Positions 51,901 to 61,455 of a DNA stretch of 64,000 bases are shown in pieces. The DNA is from Halobellus sp. Atlit-31R. Its GTDB lineage: Archaea > Halobacteriota > Halobacteria > Halobacteriales > Haloferacaceae. Below the pieces are notes generated by a model. The model worked only from the letters and a program-made list of their open reading frames with translations. It had not been told where the DNA came from and searched no databases. The position numbers and the translations under genes are program-made. The stretch is from assembly GCA_003665935.1 (NCBI GenBank), contig QPLR01000005.1:1-64000 (forward strand), read 5' to 3'. Each line of letters begins with the position of its first letter. Positions within the stretch are counted from its first letter, which is position 1.

Positions 51901-52968
51901 ATGCGAATTTCGAGCCGCGGCCGCGGCGAGGAGGGACGCGAGCGGATGACGCTCGTCCCCGAGAACGTCGACGACCTGTGGCATCTCTCGCACGTCCTCG
52001 AGTCCGGCGACCTCGTCTCCGGCGACACCACCCGCCGCATCCAGCGCGACGACGAGAACCTCCGGGACACGGGCGGCCAGCGGGAGCATCTCTTCGTGAC
52101 GATCGCCGTCGACGACGTCGAGTTCGCGCGCTTCGCGAACCGCCTCCGCGTCGGCGGCGAGATCGTCGACTGCTCCCGCGAGGACCAACTGGGCCACCAC
52201 CACACGCTCAACGTCGAGGAGCACGACGAGATCACGATCGAGAAGCACTTCAAGCCGGATCAGGTCGAGCGGATCGAGGAGGCCGAGGAGGCGGCCGAGA
52301 ACGCCGACGTGGCGATCGCGACCGTCGAAGAGGGCGAGGCACACATCCACACGGTCGCGCAGTACGGAACCGAGGAGCGCTTCTCGTTCACCGCGCCGAC
52401 GGGCAAAGGCGAGTACGCCCGTCCGCGCTCGGAGCTGTTCGCCGAGCTCGGGAAGGCGCTCGCGCGGATGGACGTCGACGCGATCATCCTCGCCGGCCCG
52501 GGATTCACGAAGCGGGACGCCCGCGACTACATCGCGGAGAACCACCGCGAGGTCGCCGACCTGCTCACCGTCGTCGACACGGCGGGTGTCGGCGACCGCG
52601 GCGTCCACGAGGTGCTGAAGCGCGGCGCGGTGGACGAGGTACAGACCCAGACCCGGATCTCGAAGGAGGCCGAACTCCTCGACGACCTGATGGAGGGGAT
52701 CGCCACCGGCGAGAAGGTCGCCTACGGGATCGACGAGGTCGCCGAGGCCGCCGAGTTCGGGGCCGTCGAGGAGCTGCTCGTCGTCGACGACCGACTCCGA
52801 CAGGAGCGGCAGGGTGACGGCGACTGGGACGTAGACGTCAACGACGTCATCCAGACGGTCGAGCGTCAGGGCGGCGAGGTCACCGTCTTCTCCGGCGAGT
52901 TCGATCCCGGACAGCAGCTCCGGAATCTGGGCGGCATCGCGGCGCTGCTCCGCTACCGGCTCCAGTAG
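51901..52968 (+). CDS. pelA: Pelota (aPelota), no-go decay and ribosome-rescue factor
   Basis: The protein has 355 residues. The N-terminal Sm-like domain (about 1-125) contains [20 protein letters not shown] and [20 protein letters not shown]. The central eRF1-like domain starts near 130 ([40 protein letters not shown]) and lacks the GGQ loop of release factors. The C-terminal domain holds [20 protein letters not shown] and LLRYRLQ at the end. With archaeal EF1alpha and ABCE1 it splits stalled ribosomes. Confidence 0.95.
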   Translation: MRISSRGRGEEGRERMTLVPENVDDLWHLSHVLESGDLVSGDTTRRIQRDDENLRDTGGQREHLFVTIAVDDVEFARFANRLRVGGEIVDCSREDQLGHHHTLNVEEHDEITIEKHFKPDQVERIEEAEEAAENADVAIATVEEGEAHIHTVAQYGTEERFSFTAPTGKGEYARPRSELFAELGKALARMDVDAIILAGPGFTKRDARDYIAENHREVADLLTVVDTAGVGDRGVHEVLKRGAVDEVQTQTRISKEAELLDDLMEGIATGEKVAYGIDEVAEAAEFGAVEELLVVDDRLRQERQGDGDWDVDVNDVIQTVERQGGEVTVFSGEFDPGQQLRNLGGIAALLRYRLQ

Positions 52969-52976
52969 CGGCGACA

Positions 52977-53076
52977 GACGTCGGTCTCACGGACGGGAGC
53001 GGGGACGACGCTGTCGGACGTCGGTCTCACGGACGGGGGCGGGGACGACGCTGTCGGACGTCGGTCTCACGAACGC
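52977..53076. repeat. 40-base tandem repeat between pelA and the cyclodeaminase-family gene
   Basis: Units starting GACGTCGGTCTCACGGACGG begin at 52977, 53017 and 53057 (the third partial). The first two differ by one base. The genes on either side are convergent. Confidence 0.92.
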
Positions 53077-53094
53077 CAGCAGCGCCGTCTGCGA

Positions 53095-54093
53095 TCACTC
53101 GCCGGTGAGCGCCTCGCTGCCGGGCGCGAAGTCGATCGTCTCGCCCAACCCGGCCTCCGTCGCTTTCTCGTAGAGCAGATACGCGCCGGCGACGGTCTCG
53201 ATGCCGGTCCCGCCGCTGTCGAAGACGGTGATCTCCTCGTCGGACTCGCGTCCGGGGGCGGTGCCGGCGACGACGTCGCCCAGTTCGGCGTGGACGTGTT
53301 CCTCGTCGATCGCGCCCTCCTCGAGCGCGTAGAGGAACGAGCCCGCGTCCTGGAAGGCGCGGTCCCGGAGATCCGGGACGTACTTTGCGCGCTCGATCGT
53401 CGCCACGTCGAGTTCGCGCTTCCCGGGGCTGTACTGACCCATCGCCGTGACGTGCGTGCCGTCCTCGAGGACGTCGCCGTCGAAGACTGGCTCGCTCGCG
53501 TTCGTCGCGGTCACGACGACGTCCGCGCCTTCGACCGCTGCCGCGGCGGAGGCGACGGCGGCGACGCTGGCGTCGAGTCGGCGGTCCATCTCTCCGGCGA
53601 ACGACTCGCGGTGCGCTTTCGTCGGCGAGAAGACCCAGACGGTCTCAAGCTCACGAACCGTCGCCAGCGCCCGGAGTTGCCCGCGGGCCTGCGCGCCGCT
53701 GCCGATGATCGCGACCGAGGAGGCGTCCGCTCGGGCCAGTTCGTCCGCCGCGACCGCGCCGGCCGCTCCCGTCTTGAACGGGTTCATACTCGCGCCGTCG
53801 AGCAGCGCGAGCGGCTCGCCGGTGTCGGCGTCGAAAAGTGGCGTCGTGAACCACGCGTCCTCGGCGGCGAACCCGGCGGTGTACGTGTACCCGCCCATCG
53901 CGCCGGTGTCCGGAAGGATTGCCGCGTACGTGGTGAGAAAGCCCGGCGGGTCGGCGTTGCCCAGTTTCGTCCGGGGTTCGGCGGGCGCGCCCTCCCCGCG
54001 CTGCCGGTAGGCGTCGCGGACGGCCGCGACGAACTCAGCAGGCGTGGCGAGGCCGTCGACGTCCGCACTTCGCAGAAACAGCGTCTCTGTCAT
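53095..54093 (-). CDS. Ornithine cyclodeaminase / mu-crystallin / alanine dehydrogenase family enzyme
   Basis: The protein has 332 residues from the ATG at 54093 (MTETLFLRSADVDGLATPAE); the longer upstream frame has non-coding composition. The NAD(P) motif is SVAIIGSGAQARGQLRALAT (about 127-146), preceded by DGASMNPFKTGAAGAVAADE with the catalytic Lys/Asp region, and followed by ADVVVTATNASEPVFDGD and AMGQYSPGKRELD. Family members deaminate ornithine to proline, reduce ketimines or make alanine. Motifs alone do not decide which. Confidence 0.92.
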   Translation of the reverse strand: MTETLFLRSADVDGLATPAEFVAAVRDAYRQRGEGAPAEPRTKLGNADPPGFLTTYAAILPDTGAMGGYTYTAGFAAEDAWFTTPLFDADTGEPLALLDGASMNPFKTGAAGAVAADELARADASSVAIIGSGAQARGQLRALATVRELETVWVFSPTKAHRESFAGEMDRRLDASVAAVASAAAAVEGADVVVTATNASEPVFDGDVLEDGTHVTAMGQYSPGKRELDVATIERAKYVPDLRDRAFQDAGSFLYALEEGAIDEEHVHAELGDVVAGTAPGRESDEEITVFDSGGTGIETVAGAYLLYEKATEAGLGETIDFAPGSEALTGE

Positions 54094-54223
54094 ACGACCG
54101 CGTTCGGCAGCCAGCGGTAAGAACGTGCGGGGGGTTGTCGTCCTCCGGGACGGCGGTAGTAGTCGTCGAGTCGTCAGCGGCGGCTCGATACGAAAAACGA
54201 CGAAACGACAGGGAACGGTCCGC

Positions 54224-54460
54224 TCAGTCGGCGTTCTGCATCGGGACGTTCTGGCGCGTCTCGGTCCCCTCGAACCCGGATCGCGCACCGGAGGACACGG
54301 GCGCGCGGACGAAGAGCGCGTGTCCGACGACTCCCGCCGCTACCGCGGCCGCGATCGGGACCGCTTGGGTGAGCGTGAGGCTGGTCTGCATCAGGCCGCC
54401 GGTCATACCGAACAGCACGAGTGGAATGAGTCCGAGAACGTAGTCGTAGTACCCTGTCAT
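54224..54460 (-). CDS. Small two-TM membrane protein, unknown function
   Basis: The protein has 78 residues from the ATG at 54460 (MTGYYDYVLGLIPLVLFG). Two hydrophobic helices (about 7-27 and 34-55, AVPIAAAVAAGVVGHALFV) are followed by a polar tail. Small proteins of this pattern are common in haloarchaea and uncharacterised. The promoter side is strongly A+T-rich and holds an inverted repeat. Confidence 0.7.
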   Translation of the reverse strand: MTGYYDYVLGLIPLVLFGMTGGLMQTSLTLTQAVPIAAAVAAGVVGHALFVRAPVSSGARSGFEGTETRQNVPMQNAD

Positions 54461-54484
54461 AATACAATATATACTACGGGAGTA

Positions 54485-54503
54485 GGGAATATAATTGTTT
54501 CCC
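54485..54503 (-). promoter_or_regulatory. Inverted repeat at the small membrane protein promoter
   Basis: GGGAA and TTCCC flank 9 A+T-rich bases, 25-43 bases before the ATG at 54460. The adjacent minus-strand TATATTGTAT (54463-54472) lies too close to the start to serve alone. The assignment is tentative. Confidence 0.3.
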
Positions 54504-54713
54504 ATCGCCAACTGAGATATTTGAGGTCGCTGTTCGGATGGTTTCTCATAAGTTATGAGGCACAAACGACCGAAAGACGGCTTGAAACCGCCGTATGTGG
54601 CGGTGCCGAATTGTGCAGTTCGTGATCGAACGCCCCCGACTGGTGGCTCTCACGCTTCCAGACGCGTGACGCACACCGGAGCGTTGAACTGAGACCTTCG
54701 CAGACCCTTGAAT

Positions 54714-56066
54714 ATGAACTCGAACGATCGGTCGATCGTCGCGCTGGTGATGCTCGCCCACGGGATGGTCCACACTTACGAGCTCTCGATCCCGATCTTC
54801 GTCTCGATCTGGCTGACCGAGTACGACGTGCTCTCGCTCGGGATTACCGAAGTCGACGTGACCGCGGCCACGGTGGGGTTGATCGTGACCGCCGGCTACG
54901 GCCTCTTCGGGGTCGGCGCGCTTCCGGGGGGCGTGCTCGTCGACCGCATCGGCTCGCGGCTGCTCATCACGCTCTGTCTGTTCGGGATGGCGGGCTCGTT
55001 CGTCCTCCTCGGCGTCGCGCCGAACCTGCTCGTCGTCGCGATAGCGCTGCTTCTGTGGGGCGCGGCCGCGAGCGTCTACCATCCGGCGGGGCTGACGCTG
55101 CTCTCGAAGGGTGTCGAGGAACGCGGTACCGGCTTCGCGTACCACGGCATCGCCGGGAACGTCGGCACCGGGCTGGGACCCCTCGTCACCGCGATTCTCC
55201 TGCTTTTCGTCGACTGGACGGTCGTCGCTGTCGTGCTTGCAGTGCCCGCCCTCGTCGCCGGCGCGTACGCCCTCAGAGCGCGGTTCGACGAGACCGCGGC
55301 CGTCGCCCCGAGCGAACCTATGACCGACGAAGCGGAGTCGGTCGAGGACGACGCCGGCGACGACAGAGCGGGCGGCGGCGTCGCGTCGCTCGCGGAGTTC
55401 GGCTCGGAGACGCGGCGGCTCTTCGCCGGGGCGTTCGCGCTCGTCTTCGTCGTCGTGATGGCGTCGGGGCTCTACTACCGCGGCATCCTCACGTTCCTGC
55501 CGAACCTCCTGGAATCGTTCCCGGCGTTCGCGCCCGTTCCGCTGACGTCGCTGCTCCCGCCGGCCGTGACCGACGCGCTCGGGATCCCAGCGGGCTCGGG
55601 CCGGTCGCTCAACCCCGAGCGGTACTTCTACTCCGGGCTGCTGATCGTCGGCGTCTTCGGACAGTATCTCGGCGGGAAACTGACCGACCGCATCCCCGTC
55701 GAGTACGGGCTCGCCGGCGGCTTTGGTCTCCTGGCCGTCCTCGCGGTCCTCTTTCTACCCGCCGCGACCGCGGGACTCGCACCGCTTCTGCTCGTCGGCG
55801 CGGTCCTCGGCTGTGCGCTCTTTCTCGTCCAGCCGTTCTATCAGGCGACTGTCGCGGAGTACTCGCCGGCGGGGACGCGTGGACTCTCCTACGGCTTCAC
55901 CTACCTCGGCGTGTTCGGCGTCGGCGCGCTCGGCGGCACCGTCGCGGGCGCAATTTTGACCTACGCGACCCCTGCGGTTCTGTTTGCGACGCTCGCAGCG
56001 TTCGCCGTGGTGGGATCGGGGATCGGCGTCGTGCTCGCTCGGCGGCGGCGCAGAACCGGCGCGTAG
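54714..56066 (+). CDS. MFS transporter
   Basis: The protein has 450 residues from the ATG at 54714; a TTG two codons upstream is possible. Twelve hydrophobic segments are seen in two halves joined by an acidic loop (about 195-225, EPMTDEAESVEDDAGDD). The MFS motif A is GGVLVDRIGSRLLI (about 70-83), echoed in the second half by GGKLTDRIPVEYGL. GTGFAYHGIAGNVGTGLGPL and STYHPAG-like SVYHPAGLTLLSKG recall fosmidomycin-resistance and related drug or sugar exporters. The substrate is unknown. Confidence 0.9.
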   Translation: MNSNDRSIVALVMLAHGMVHTYELSIPIFVSIWLTEYDVLSLGITEVDVTAATVGLIVTAGYGLFGVGALPGGVLVDRIGSRLLITLCLFGMAGSFVLLGVAPNLLVVAIALLLWGAAASVYHPAGLTLLSKGVEERGTGFAYHGIAGNVGTGLGPLVTAILLLFVDWTVVAVVLAVPALVAGAYALRARFDETAAVAPSEPMTDEAESVEDDAGDDRAGGGVASLAEFGSETRRLFAGAFALVFVVVMASGLYYRGILTFLPNLLESFPAFAPVPLTSLLPPAVTDALGIPAGSGRSLNPERYFYSGLLIVGVFGQYLGGKLTDRIPVEYGLAGGFGLLAVLAVLFLPAATAGLAPLLLVGAVLGCALFLVQPFYQATVAEYSPAGTRGLSYGFTYLGVFGVGALGGTVAGAILTYATPAVLFATLAAFAVVGSGIGVVLARRRRRTGA

Positions 56067-56115
56067 GACGGCTACAACAGAGACTTCCCAGCGGCAACGA
56101 CGACGGAGGCGTCTC

Positions 56116-56538
56116 CTACCGGAGCAGCGTGAAGAAGAGCCAGCGGCCGGCGACGAGCGCGACGCCGCCGGTGAGCAGCATCACGATTCCGAACGAGAGC
56201 TGAAAGCCGCCCGAGAACAGCGGCGAGGCGCGGAGTACGAAGCCGACCGCGGCCCCCGGGATCCACGCGCGGATGGCCAGCGGGATCGCGGCCTTCGCCG
56301 ACTCGGCTGCCCCGGCGGAGTACGCGCCGACCAGCGGAGCGGCGACCGCCCAACCGACGAGGAAGGGAACGAGCGTCAGGAGCCACTCGACCGGGGCCGT
56401 CGAGAGGTAGTCGACGCCGTGGTGGTTGACTACGCCGATCGTGAGGACGGCCGACAGCGCAAGCACGTCGACGGCCGCGAGCGGAAACGCCTCGGCGTCG
56501 ATGCGTCGTGCGAGGAACGACTCCTCGGTGGATGCCAT
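56116..56538 (-). CDS. DUF3054 membrane protein
   Basis: The protein has 140 residues and four TM helices. The DUF3054 pattern is clear: AVDVLALSAVLTIGVVNHHG, then FLVGWAVAAPLVGAYSAGA and AIRAWIPGAAVGFVLRASPL, ending GIVMLLTGGVALVAGRW. The family has no assigned function. It is convergent with the MFS gene. Confidence 0.9.
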   Translation of the reverse strand: MASTEESFLARRIDAEAFPLAAVDVLALSAVLTIGVVNHHGVDYLSTAPVEWLLTLVPFLVGWAVAAPLVGAYSAGAAESAKAAIPLAIRAWIPGAAVGFVLRASPLFSGGFQLSFGIVMLLTGGVALVAGRWLFFTLLR

Positions 56539-56620
56539 ATGCGTCGATTCGGACGCTCCCTAATGGCTCTCTCGGATTCCATCTCACCGCGCCCGACTGG
56601 AGATCGCCGCTCCCCGCCCG

Positions 56621-57217
56621 TCAGTCGCGCCGCGGGACGCGTCCGACGACGACGTATCCGAACCCCTCGCGAACGATTCGCGCCTCGAACCCCGCCCCCG
56701 AAAGCGTCGTACAGAGTTCCTCGGGCGTCCAGAAGGTCGAGTCGAAGCCGACGACAGCCTCGGCGGCGACGAGCGCACGCCCGCGGACACCGCGCGGGTG
56801 GAACTCCTGAACGACGAAGACGCCGCCGGGGCGGATGACCCGCGCCGCCTCCTCCAGCGCGGCGGCCGGATCCGGCAGATGGTGCAGCGCGTCGACGATG
56901 ACTGCGGCGTCGACGCTGTCGGTGGCGATGGGCAGATCGCCCGCGTCCCCGCGAACGGCCGCGTGTCCGGCGGCGCGTGCGCGGGCGAGCATCCCGGCCG
57001 AGACGTCGACGACGATCGGGTCGATACCCTCGCGGGCGAGCCCACGTGACGCCCGTCCGGTGCCGCCGGCCACGTCGAGCACACGGTCGATCTGCCGGTC
57101 TGCGAACGCCAACCCGTCGCGGAGCCGGTCCACTCGCGCTGGCGGCATCGCCACGTCGTAGAAGCGTGCAATCCGATCGAAGAAGCGAACGTCGCCCGGG
57201 CCGAAGCGGGAAGACAT
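56621..57217 (-). CDS. Class I SAM-dependent methyltransferase, UbiE/menaquinone-like
   Basis: The protein has 198 residues from the ATG at 57217 (MSSRFGPGDVRFFDRIARFYD). The SAM motif I is VLDVAGGTGRASRGLAREG (about 46-64), then VVDVSAGMLARARAAGHAAV, motif post-I LPIATDSVDAAVIVDALHHL, and IRPGGVFVVQEFHPRGVRGR. It resembles UbiE-like enzymes that methylate quinones or other lipids; the substrate is not visible. The last sheet ends GYVVVGRVPRRD. Confidence 0.9.
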   Translation of the reverse strand: MSSRFGPGDVRFFDRIARFYDVAMPPARVDRLRDGLAFADRQIDRVLDVAGGTGRASRGLAREGIDPIVVDVSAGMLARARAAGHAAVRGDAGDLPIATDSVDAAVIVDALHHLPDPAAALEEAARVIRPGGVFVVQEFHPRGVRGRALVAAEAVVGFDSTFWTPEELCTTLSGAGFEARIVREGFGYVVVGRVPRRD

Positions 57218-57326
57218 ATCACAGCTTGGACAGCCGAGGAGAAGGGCCTGTTGCACCGCGCCGGCCGCGGCTCTCGGCTCCACCCCACCGCTGCACTCTT
57301 GACTGCGCCCTGCCTGTGCCCGCACG

Positions 57327-57953
57327 ATGGAGTACGCCGTGTTAGGGTGGCCGGAGGACGAGCCGACGCTCCGCCTCGACTACCGTCGCTTCGCCTACGC
57401 CGGCAAGTTCGTGATGTCGAACACCGGCAAGGCGGTCGTTCGCGACGCGAGTGCCGGCGGTGTGTCCGATGACGCTGGTGCGACCGACTTCGACACCGAC
57501 GTCGTGGCCGCGCTCGCTTTCAACGCCGACCGAACCGATGCGGCGACCCTGTGGTACCGGTACGTCACCGTCCGAGCCGATCGGAAGGGCGCGGGTCTCG
57601 GGCCGCGACTCGCACGATACGTCGCGCCACAGGCGGCCGCGCGGGGCTACGAGCGACTGCGAATCGCCGTCAACAACCCCTTCGCGTACGAAGCGATGTA
57701 CAAGGCCGGCTTCGCGTGGACCGGCCGCGAGACCGGCGTCGCCGAGCTCGTCCTCGAACGACCGGCCGGGGACGCGGCCGCGTCCGAGACCGCTGACCCC
57801 ATCACCTACCAGCGCGGGCTCGACCGCTATCGCGACCGTGACCTCGGCGATCCGGAGGCGTCGTTTCTGGCTGGGCAGATCGGATCGGATCCGCCAGCCG
57901 TGGTCGCGGCCCCCGAGTCCGCGGCCGGCTCCGCCCCTGACCCGGACGCTTAA
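57327..57953 (+). CDS. GNAT-family N-acetyltransferase
   Basis: The protein has 208 residues. It begins [20 protein letters not shown]. The motif A region [20 protein letters not shown] (about 76-95) has the acetyl-CoA loop R-x2-G-x-G-L/A, followed by [20 protein letters not shown] (motif B). The final 60 residues ([13 protein letters not shown]) are extra to the fold. The substrate is unknown. It is 26 bases upstream of fen. Confidence 0.9.
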   Translation: MEYAVLGWPEDEPTLRLDYRRFAYAGKFVMSNTGKAVVRDASAGGVSDDAGATDFDTDVVAALAFNADRTDAATLWYRYVTVRADRKGAGLGPRLARYVAPQAAARGYERLRIAVNNPFAYEAMYKAGFAWTGRETGVAELVLERPAGDAAASETADPITYQRGLDRYRDRDLGDPEASFLAGQIGSDPPAVVAAPESAAGSAPDPDA

Positions 57954-57979
57954 ACTGCCGCGCGGCCGAATGCAGCGTG

Positions 57980-58960
57980 ATGGGAAACGCAGATCTGCGG
58001 AGTCTGGCGGTGCTTTCGGAGATCGACTTCGACGAGGTGGCCGGGAGCGTCGTCGCCGTCGACGCGCACAACTGGCTGTACCGGTATCTGACGACGACGG
58101 TCAAGTTCACCCGCGAGGACGCCTACACCACGGCCGCGGGCGAGGAGGTGGCGAACCTGATCGGGGTCGTCCAAGGCCTGCCGAAGTTCTTCGAGCACGA
58201 CCTCGTGCCCGTGTTCGTCTTCGACGGCGGCGTGACGGAACTGAAAGACGAGGAAGTGGCCGAGCGCCGCGCCGCCCGCGAGAAGGCCGAGGAGCTGAAG
58301 CAGGCAGCCGAGGAGCGCGGCGACGACGTCGCCGCCGCGCGGCTCGAAGCCCGCACGCAGCGCCTGACGGGCATCATCCACGAGACGACGCGGGAGCTGC
58401 TCGAACTGCTGGACGTGCCGGTCGTCGAAGCGCCCGCTGAGGGCGAAGCACAGGCGTCGCATATGGCGATCCGGGGCGACGCCGACTACGTCGGCAGTGA
58501 GGACTACGACACGCTGCTCTTCGGCGCGCCCTACACGCTCCGACAGCTCACCTCGAAGGGGAACCCGGAGCTGATGGATCTCGATGCGACGCTGGCGAAA
58601 CACGACCTCACCCGCGAGCAGCTCGTCGACGTCGCGATCCTCTGTGGGACCGACTTCAACGAGGGGCTCTCCGGCGTCGGTCCGAAGACGGCGCTGTCGG
58701 AGCTTCACGAGCACGGCGATCTGTGGGGGGTTCTCGACGCCCGCGGGGCGTACATCGAGTACGCCGACCGCGTCAGAGAGCTCTTCTTGGACCCGCCGGT
58801 GACCGACGAGTACGCGTTCGAGACGGAGATCTCACCGGATATCGAGGCGGCTCGCGCGTACGTCACAGAGGAGTGGGAAGTCGACGCCGGGGAAGTCGCG
58901 CGCGGCTTCGAGCGGATCGAGGAGTCGCTCGTCCAGACCGGCCTCGACGACTGGACCTAG
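57980..58960 (+). CDS. fen: Flap endonuclease 1
   Basis: The protein has 326 residues from the ATG at 57980; a GTG directly before it is possible. The N region [20 protein letters not shown] gives the first metal Asp, and VPVFVFDGG the second. The I region [20 protein letters not shown] (about 154-173) and [12 protein letters not shown] carry further acids, and [20 protein letters not shown] is the H3TH part. The C terminus QTGLDDWT is a PCNA-binding (PIP) motif. It trims Okazaki flaps and acts in repair. Confidence 0.95.
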   Translation: MGNADLRSLAVLSEIDFDEVAGSVVAVDAHNWLYRYLTTTVKFTREDAYTTAAGEEVANLIGVVQGLPKFFEHDLVPVFVFDGGVTELKDEEVAERRAAREKAEELKQAAEERGDDVAAARLEARTQRLTGIIHETTRELLELLDVPVVEAPAEGEAQASHMAIRGDADYVGSEDYDTLLFGAPYTLRQLTSKGNPELMDLDATLAKHDLTREQLVDVAILCGTDFNEGLSGVGPKTALSELHEHGDLWGVLDARGAYIEYADRVRELFLDPPVTDEYAFETEISPDIEAARAYVTEEWEVDAGEVARGFERIEESLVQTGLDDWT

Positions 58961-59104
58961 CGCGCAGTGTACCGAGGATAACTCATGATCCACGCCGAAC
59001 CAGAGCCACAGTCCACGCAGCCGATCCCCCGGCCGCGCCGATAACTCAAACAGGCGTTCCACCTATCCCAATCTGTATGACACCTTCCGCCGTAGCCGAA
59101 AGTA

Positions 59105-59680
59105 ATGCGTCGCCGTCGTCTCCTCTCACTGGTCCCTGCTCTCGCCGTCGGCTGCCTGTCCGGCTGTCTCTCCCCGTCGGACGCCGACACGCCCACTCAG
59201 TCGCAGACGCCGGAGTCGCTCCCGCCGAGCGGTTACGGAACCATCTCGGAGTTCGACGCCGGCGAGCCGTTCAGGACTCGGCGTGTCGGCGATCCGGCGG
59301 ACGATCACCACCACCGCGTGGTGGTCTGGAACGACGACTCCGACCGCCGGAGGATCGGCCTCCGACTCCGGGCGGTCGACGGGGGGAGTGCCGTCCTCGA
59401 CGCCGCGCCCACGTTTCCGGCCTACGGATCACTGCTCGTGGAGGTGTTCCGCCCGCGGGACTACGTCCTCGACGTGAGACCGCCGACGGACGCGGACCGG
59501 ACGCTGGGGATCCGGCGAGACTTCGTCGACTGCAACGACTCGGCGACGCACGTCGCCGTCCGCCCGGACAGCAGTATTCGCGCACGCGTCGTCTCGACAG
59601 CGCTCGCTTGCGACGTCGAGGTGACAGCTACCGACACCGGTGACTCCGGGGAGTCGCTGTCGACCGGGCGGGAGCGCTAG
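59105..59680 (+). CDS. Exported lipoprotein, unknown function
   Basis: The protein has 191 residues. Arginines at the start (MRRRRLLSLVPALAVG) and a lipobox with C21 (LSGC) mark a Tat- or Sec-exported, lipid-anchored protein. After a Thr/Ser/Pro linker (about 24-40) comes a beta-rich domain (HHHRVVVWNDDSDRRRIGLR, SLLVEVFRPRDYVLDV) with two spaced Cys (DFVDCNDS, STALACDV) that could form a disulfide. I recognise no family. It is 58 bases before the AI-2E transporter gene. Confidence 0.75.
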   Translation: MRRRRLLSLVPALAVGCLSGCLSPSDADTPTQSQTPESLPPSGYGTISEFDAGEPFRTRRVGDPADDHHHRVVVWNDDSDRRRIGLRLRAVDGGSAVLDAAPTFPAYGSLLVEVFRPRDYVLDVRPPTDADRTLGIRRDFVDCNDSATHVAVRPDSSIRARVVSTALACDVEVTATDTGDSGESLSTGRER

Positions 59681-59738
59681 CGCCGTGGCAGACGATCCGC
59701 GCGGTAGCTTTTTGTCTCGCCGCGGTCCCTCATTCGAT

Positions 59739-61085
59739 ATGTCCGTCCTCGGGATCGGTCGCTCGCGGCTGTCGTGGTGGGCGGTAGGTCTCGCACTCGG
59801 AGCGGCGCTGTCGTACGTCGTCTACTCGTTTATCGGCACGTTCGTCTTCGGCCTCTTCATCTACTACGCGACCAGACCGATCTACCGACGGATCAAGAAG
59901 CGGATTCGGCCGCCGAGCCTCGCCGCGGCGGTCGCGCTCTTCGTGCTGGCGTTGCCGGCGCTCGCCCTGATCGCGTACACCGGCGCGATCGCCGTCGGTG
60001 AACTGGTCCGACTGACGAATCAGGGGCTCTTCGACCTCTCTCGCTATCCGATCTCGGCGGACCAGCTCCAACGACTCACCGACTTCGAGCGGCTACTCGC
60101 CTTCGAGCCGGCGTCACTGACCTTCGCTCAGGTCCGACAGGTCGTCTCCTCGCTCGCCTCCGCGAGCAACGTCCTCGCGTTCCTCGGGATCGGGCTCGTT
60201 CACCTGTTTGCGATGATCGCGCTCGCGTTCTACCTGCTCAGAGACGGTCGGAAACTCTCGCGGTGGGTGCGCTCGCGCGTGGCCGACGACCGGGGCGTTC
60301 TGGAGGCGTTCCTCGGTGGTGCCGACCGTGACTTCACGAACATCTTCTTCGGGAACATCCTCAACGCCGTGCTCACGGGGACGATCGGTGTCATCGCATA
60401 CTCGATCCTGAATCTCATCGCGCCGCCTGGCGTTGCGATTCCGGCTGCCGCGCTGATCGGGTTGCTCGCTGGCGTCGCGAGCCTGATCCCCGTCGTCGGG
60501 ATGAAACTCGTCTACGTGCCCGTCGCGACCTATATCGGCGTCACGTCGTATCTCTTCGATCCGGCGACGCTGTGGTTCACGGCGGTCTTCGTCGCCGTCT
60601 CCTTCGTCGTCGTGGACACGATCCCGGACCTCGTGTTGCGGCCGTACGTCTCCGGTCGCAACCTCCACGTCGGCGCGGTGATGATCGCCTACACGCTCGG
60701 CCCGCTACTGTTCGGTTGGTACGGCATCTTCCTGGGTCCGATCGTGCTCGTGCTCATCGTGAACTTCGCCCGCCACGTACTCCCGGTGTTGATCGAGCGG
60801 GAACCGCTCGTTCCGTACACGGTGGACCCGGGCGTCGTGACACCCGGCGGGCCGGCGCAAGCGCCGGCCGCGAGTCCCGATGTCGTCGCTGACGGACCGA
60901 AGGCCGAGTCGACCGGGTCGGCCGACGAGCCACGGGATGGGGACGGAGACGGAGACGGAAGAACGGGCGAGGTGACAGATCGGACTGCGACGCGGGCAGG
61001 CGACGACAGCGGCACCGGCGACTTCAGATTCGACTCGGGCGTCGCGGACGGATCTTCACAGACTGACACGTCGGCGTCGGAGTGA
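59739..61085 (+). CDS. AI-2E family transporter (PerM/YdiK-type)
   Basis: The protein has 448 residues from the ATG at 59739; upstream frame sequence is not protein-like. About eight TM helices are present. Typical family segments are SFIGTFVFGLFIYYATRPIY, then ADRDFTNIFFGNILNAVLTG, IPAAALIGLLAGVASLIPVV, and the C-terminal VVDTIPDLVLRPYVSGRNLH and GPLLFGWYGIFLGPIVLVLI. The final 90 residues are an acidic, disordered tail. The cargo in archaea is not known. Confidence 0.9.
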   Translation: MSVLGIGRSRLSWWAVGLALGAALSYVVYSFIGTFVFGLFIYYATRPIYRRIKKRIRPPSLAAAVALFVLALPALALIAYTGAIAVGELVRLTNQGLFDLSRYPISADQLQRLTDFERLLAFEPASLTFAQVRQVVSSLASASNVLAFLGIGLVHLFAMIALAFYLLRDGRKLSRWVRSRVADDRGVLEAFLGGADRDFTNIFFGNILNAVLTGTIGVIAYSILNLIAPPGVAIPAAALIGLLAGVASLIPVVGMKLVYVPVATYIGVTSYLFDPATLWFTAVFVAVSFVVVDTIPDLVLRPYVSGRNLHVGAVMIAYTLGPLLFGWYGIFLGPIVLVLIVNFARHVLPVLIEREPLVPYTVDPGVVTPGGPAQAPAASPDVVADGPKAESTGSADEPRDGDGDGDGRTGEVTDRTATRAGDDSGTGDFRFDSGVADGSSQTDTSASE

Positions 61086-61128
61086 AACACCCGCAGAAGG
61101 ATCGCCGGAGCCGACGTGAGCACTCTGC

Positions 61129-61425
61129 TCAGCTGTCGATGCCCTCGAAAGAGACGTTGATGTAGGTGCTCTCCCAGTCTTTGCGCGCCGCGATCTCGCG
61201 ACGGCCGCGCCGGGTGAGCGTGTAGTAGTTCGTCCGCCGATCGCGCTGTCCCTTGTCGACGAGCCCCTTCTCGACCAGTGTGTCGAGATTCGGATACAGT
61301 CGGCCGTGGTGGATCTCCTTCTCGTAGTACTCTTCGAGCTCCTCTTTGATCGCGAGACCGTGCGGCTCGTCGAGACCGGCGATCACGTAGAGCAGGTCGC
61401 GCTGAAATCCTGTCAGGTCGTACAT
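61129..61425 (-). CDS. PadR-family transcriptional regulator
   Basis: The protein has 98 residues: a compact PadR winged helix (LTGFQRDLLYVIAGLDEPHG, LAIKEELEEYYEKEIHHGRL, YPNLDTLVEKGLVDKGQRD) followed by the wing RTNYYTLTRRGRREIAARK. There is almost no C-terminal dimer helix. PadR repressors usually respond to small hydrophobic compounds and often control neighbouring transporters. The AI-2E-type gene converges on it, 43 bases away. Inverted and direct repeats lie upstream. Confidence 0.93.
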   Translation of the reverse strand: MYDLTGFQRDLLYVIAGLDEPHGLAIKEELEEYYEKEIHHGRLYPNLDTLVEKGLVDKGQRDRRTNYYTLTRRGRREIAARKDWESTYINVSFEGIDS

Positions 61426-61455
61426 CGTTGGATTCTACTTGTCTATTAGTGTTCT

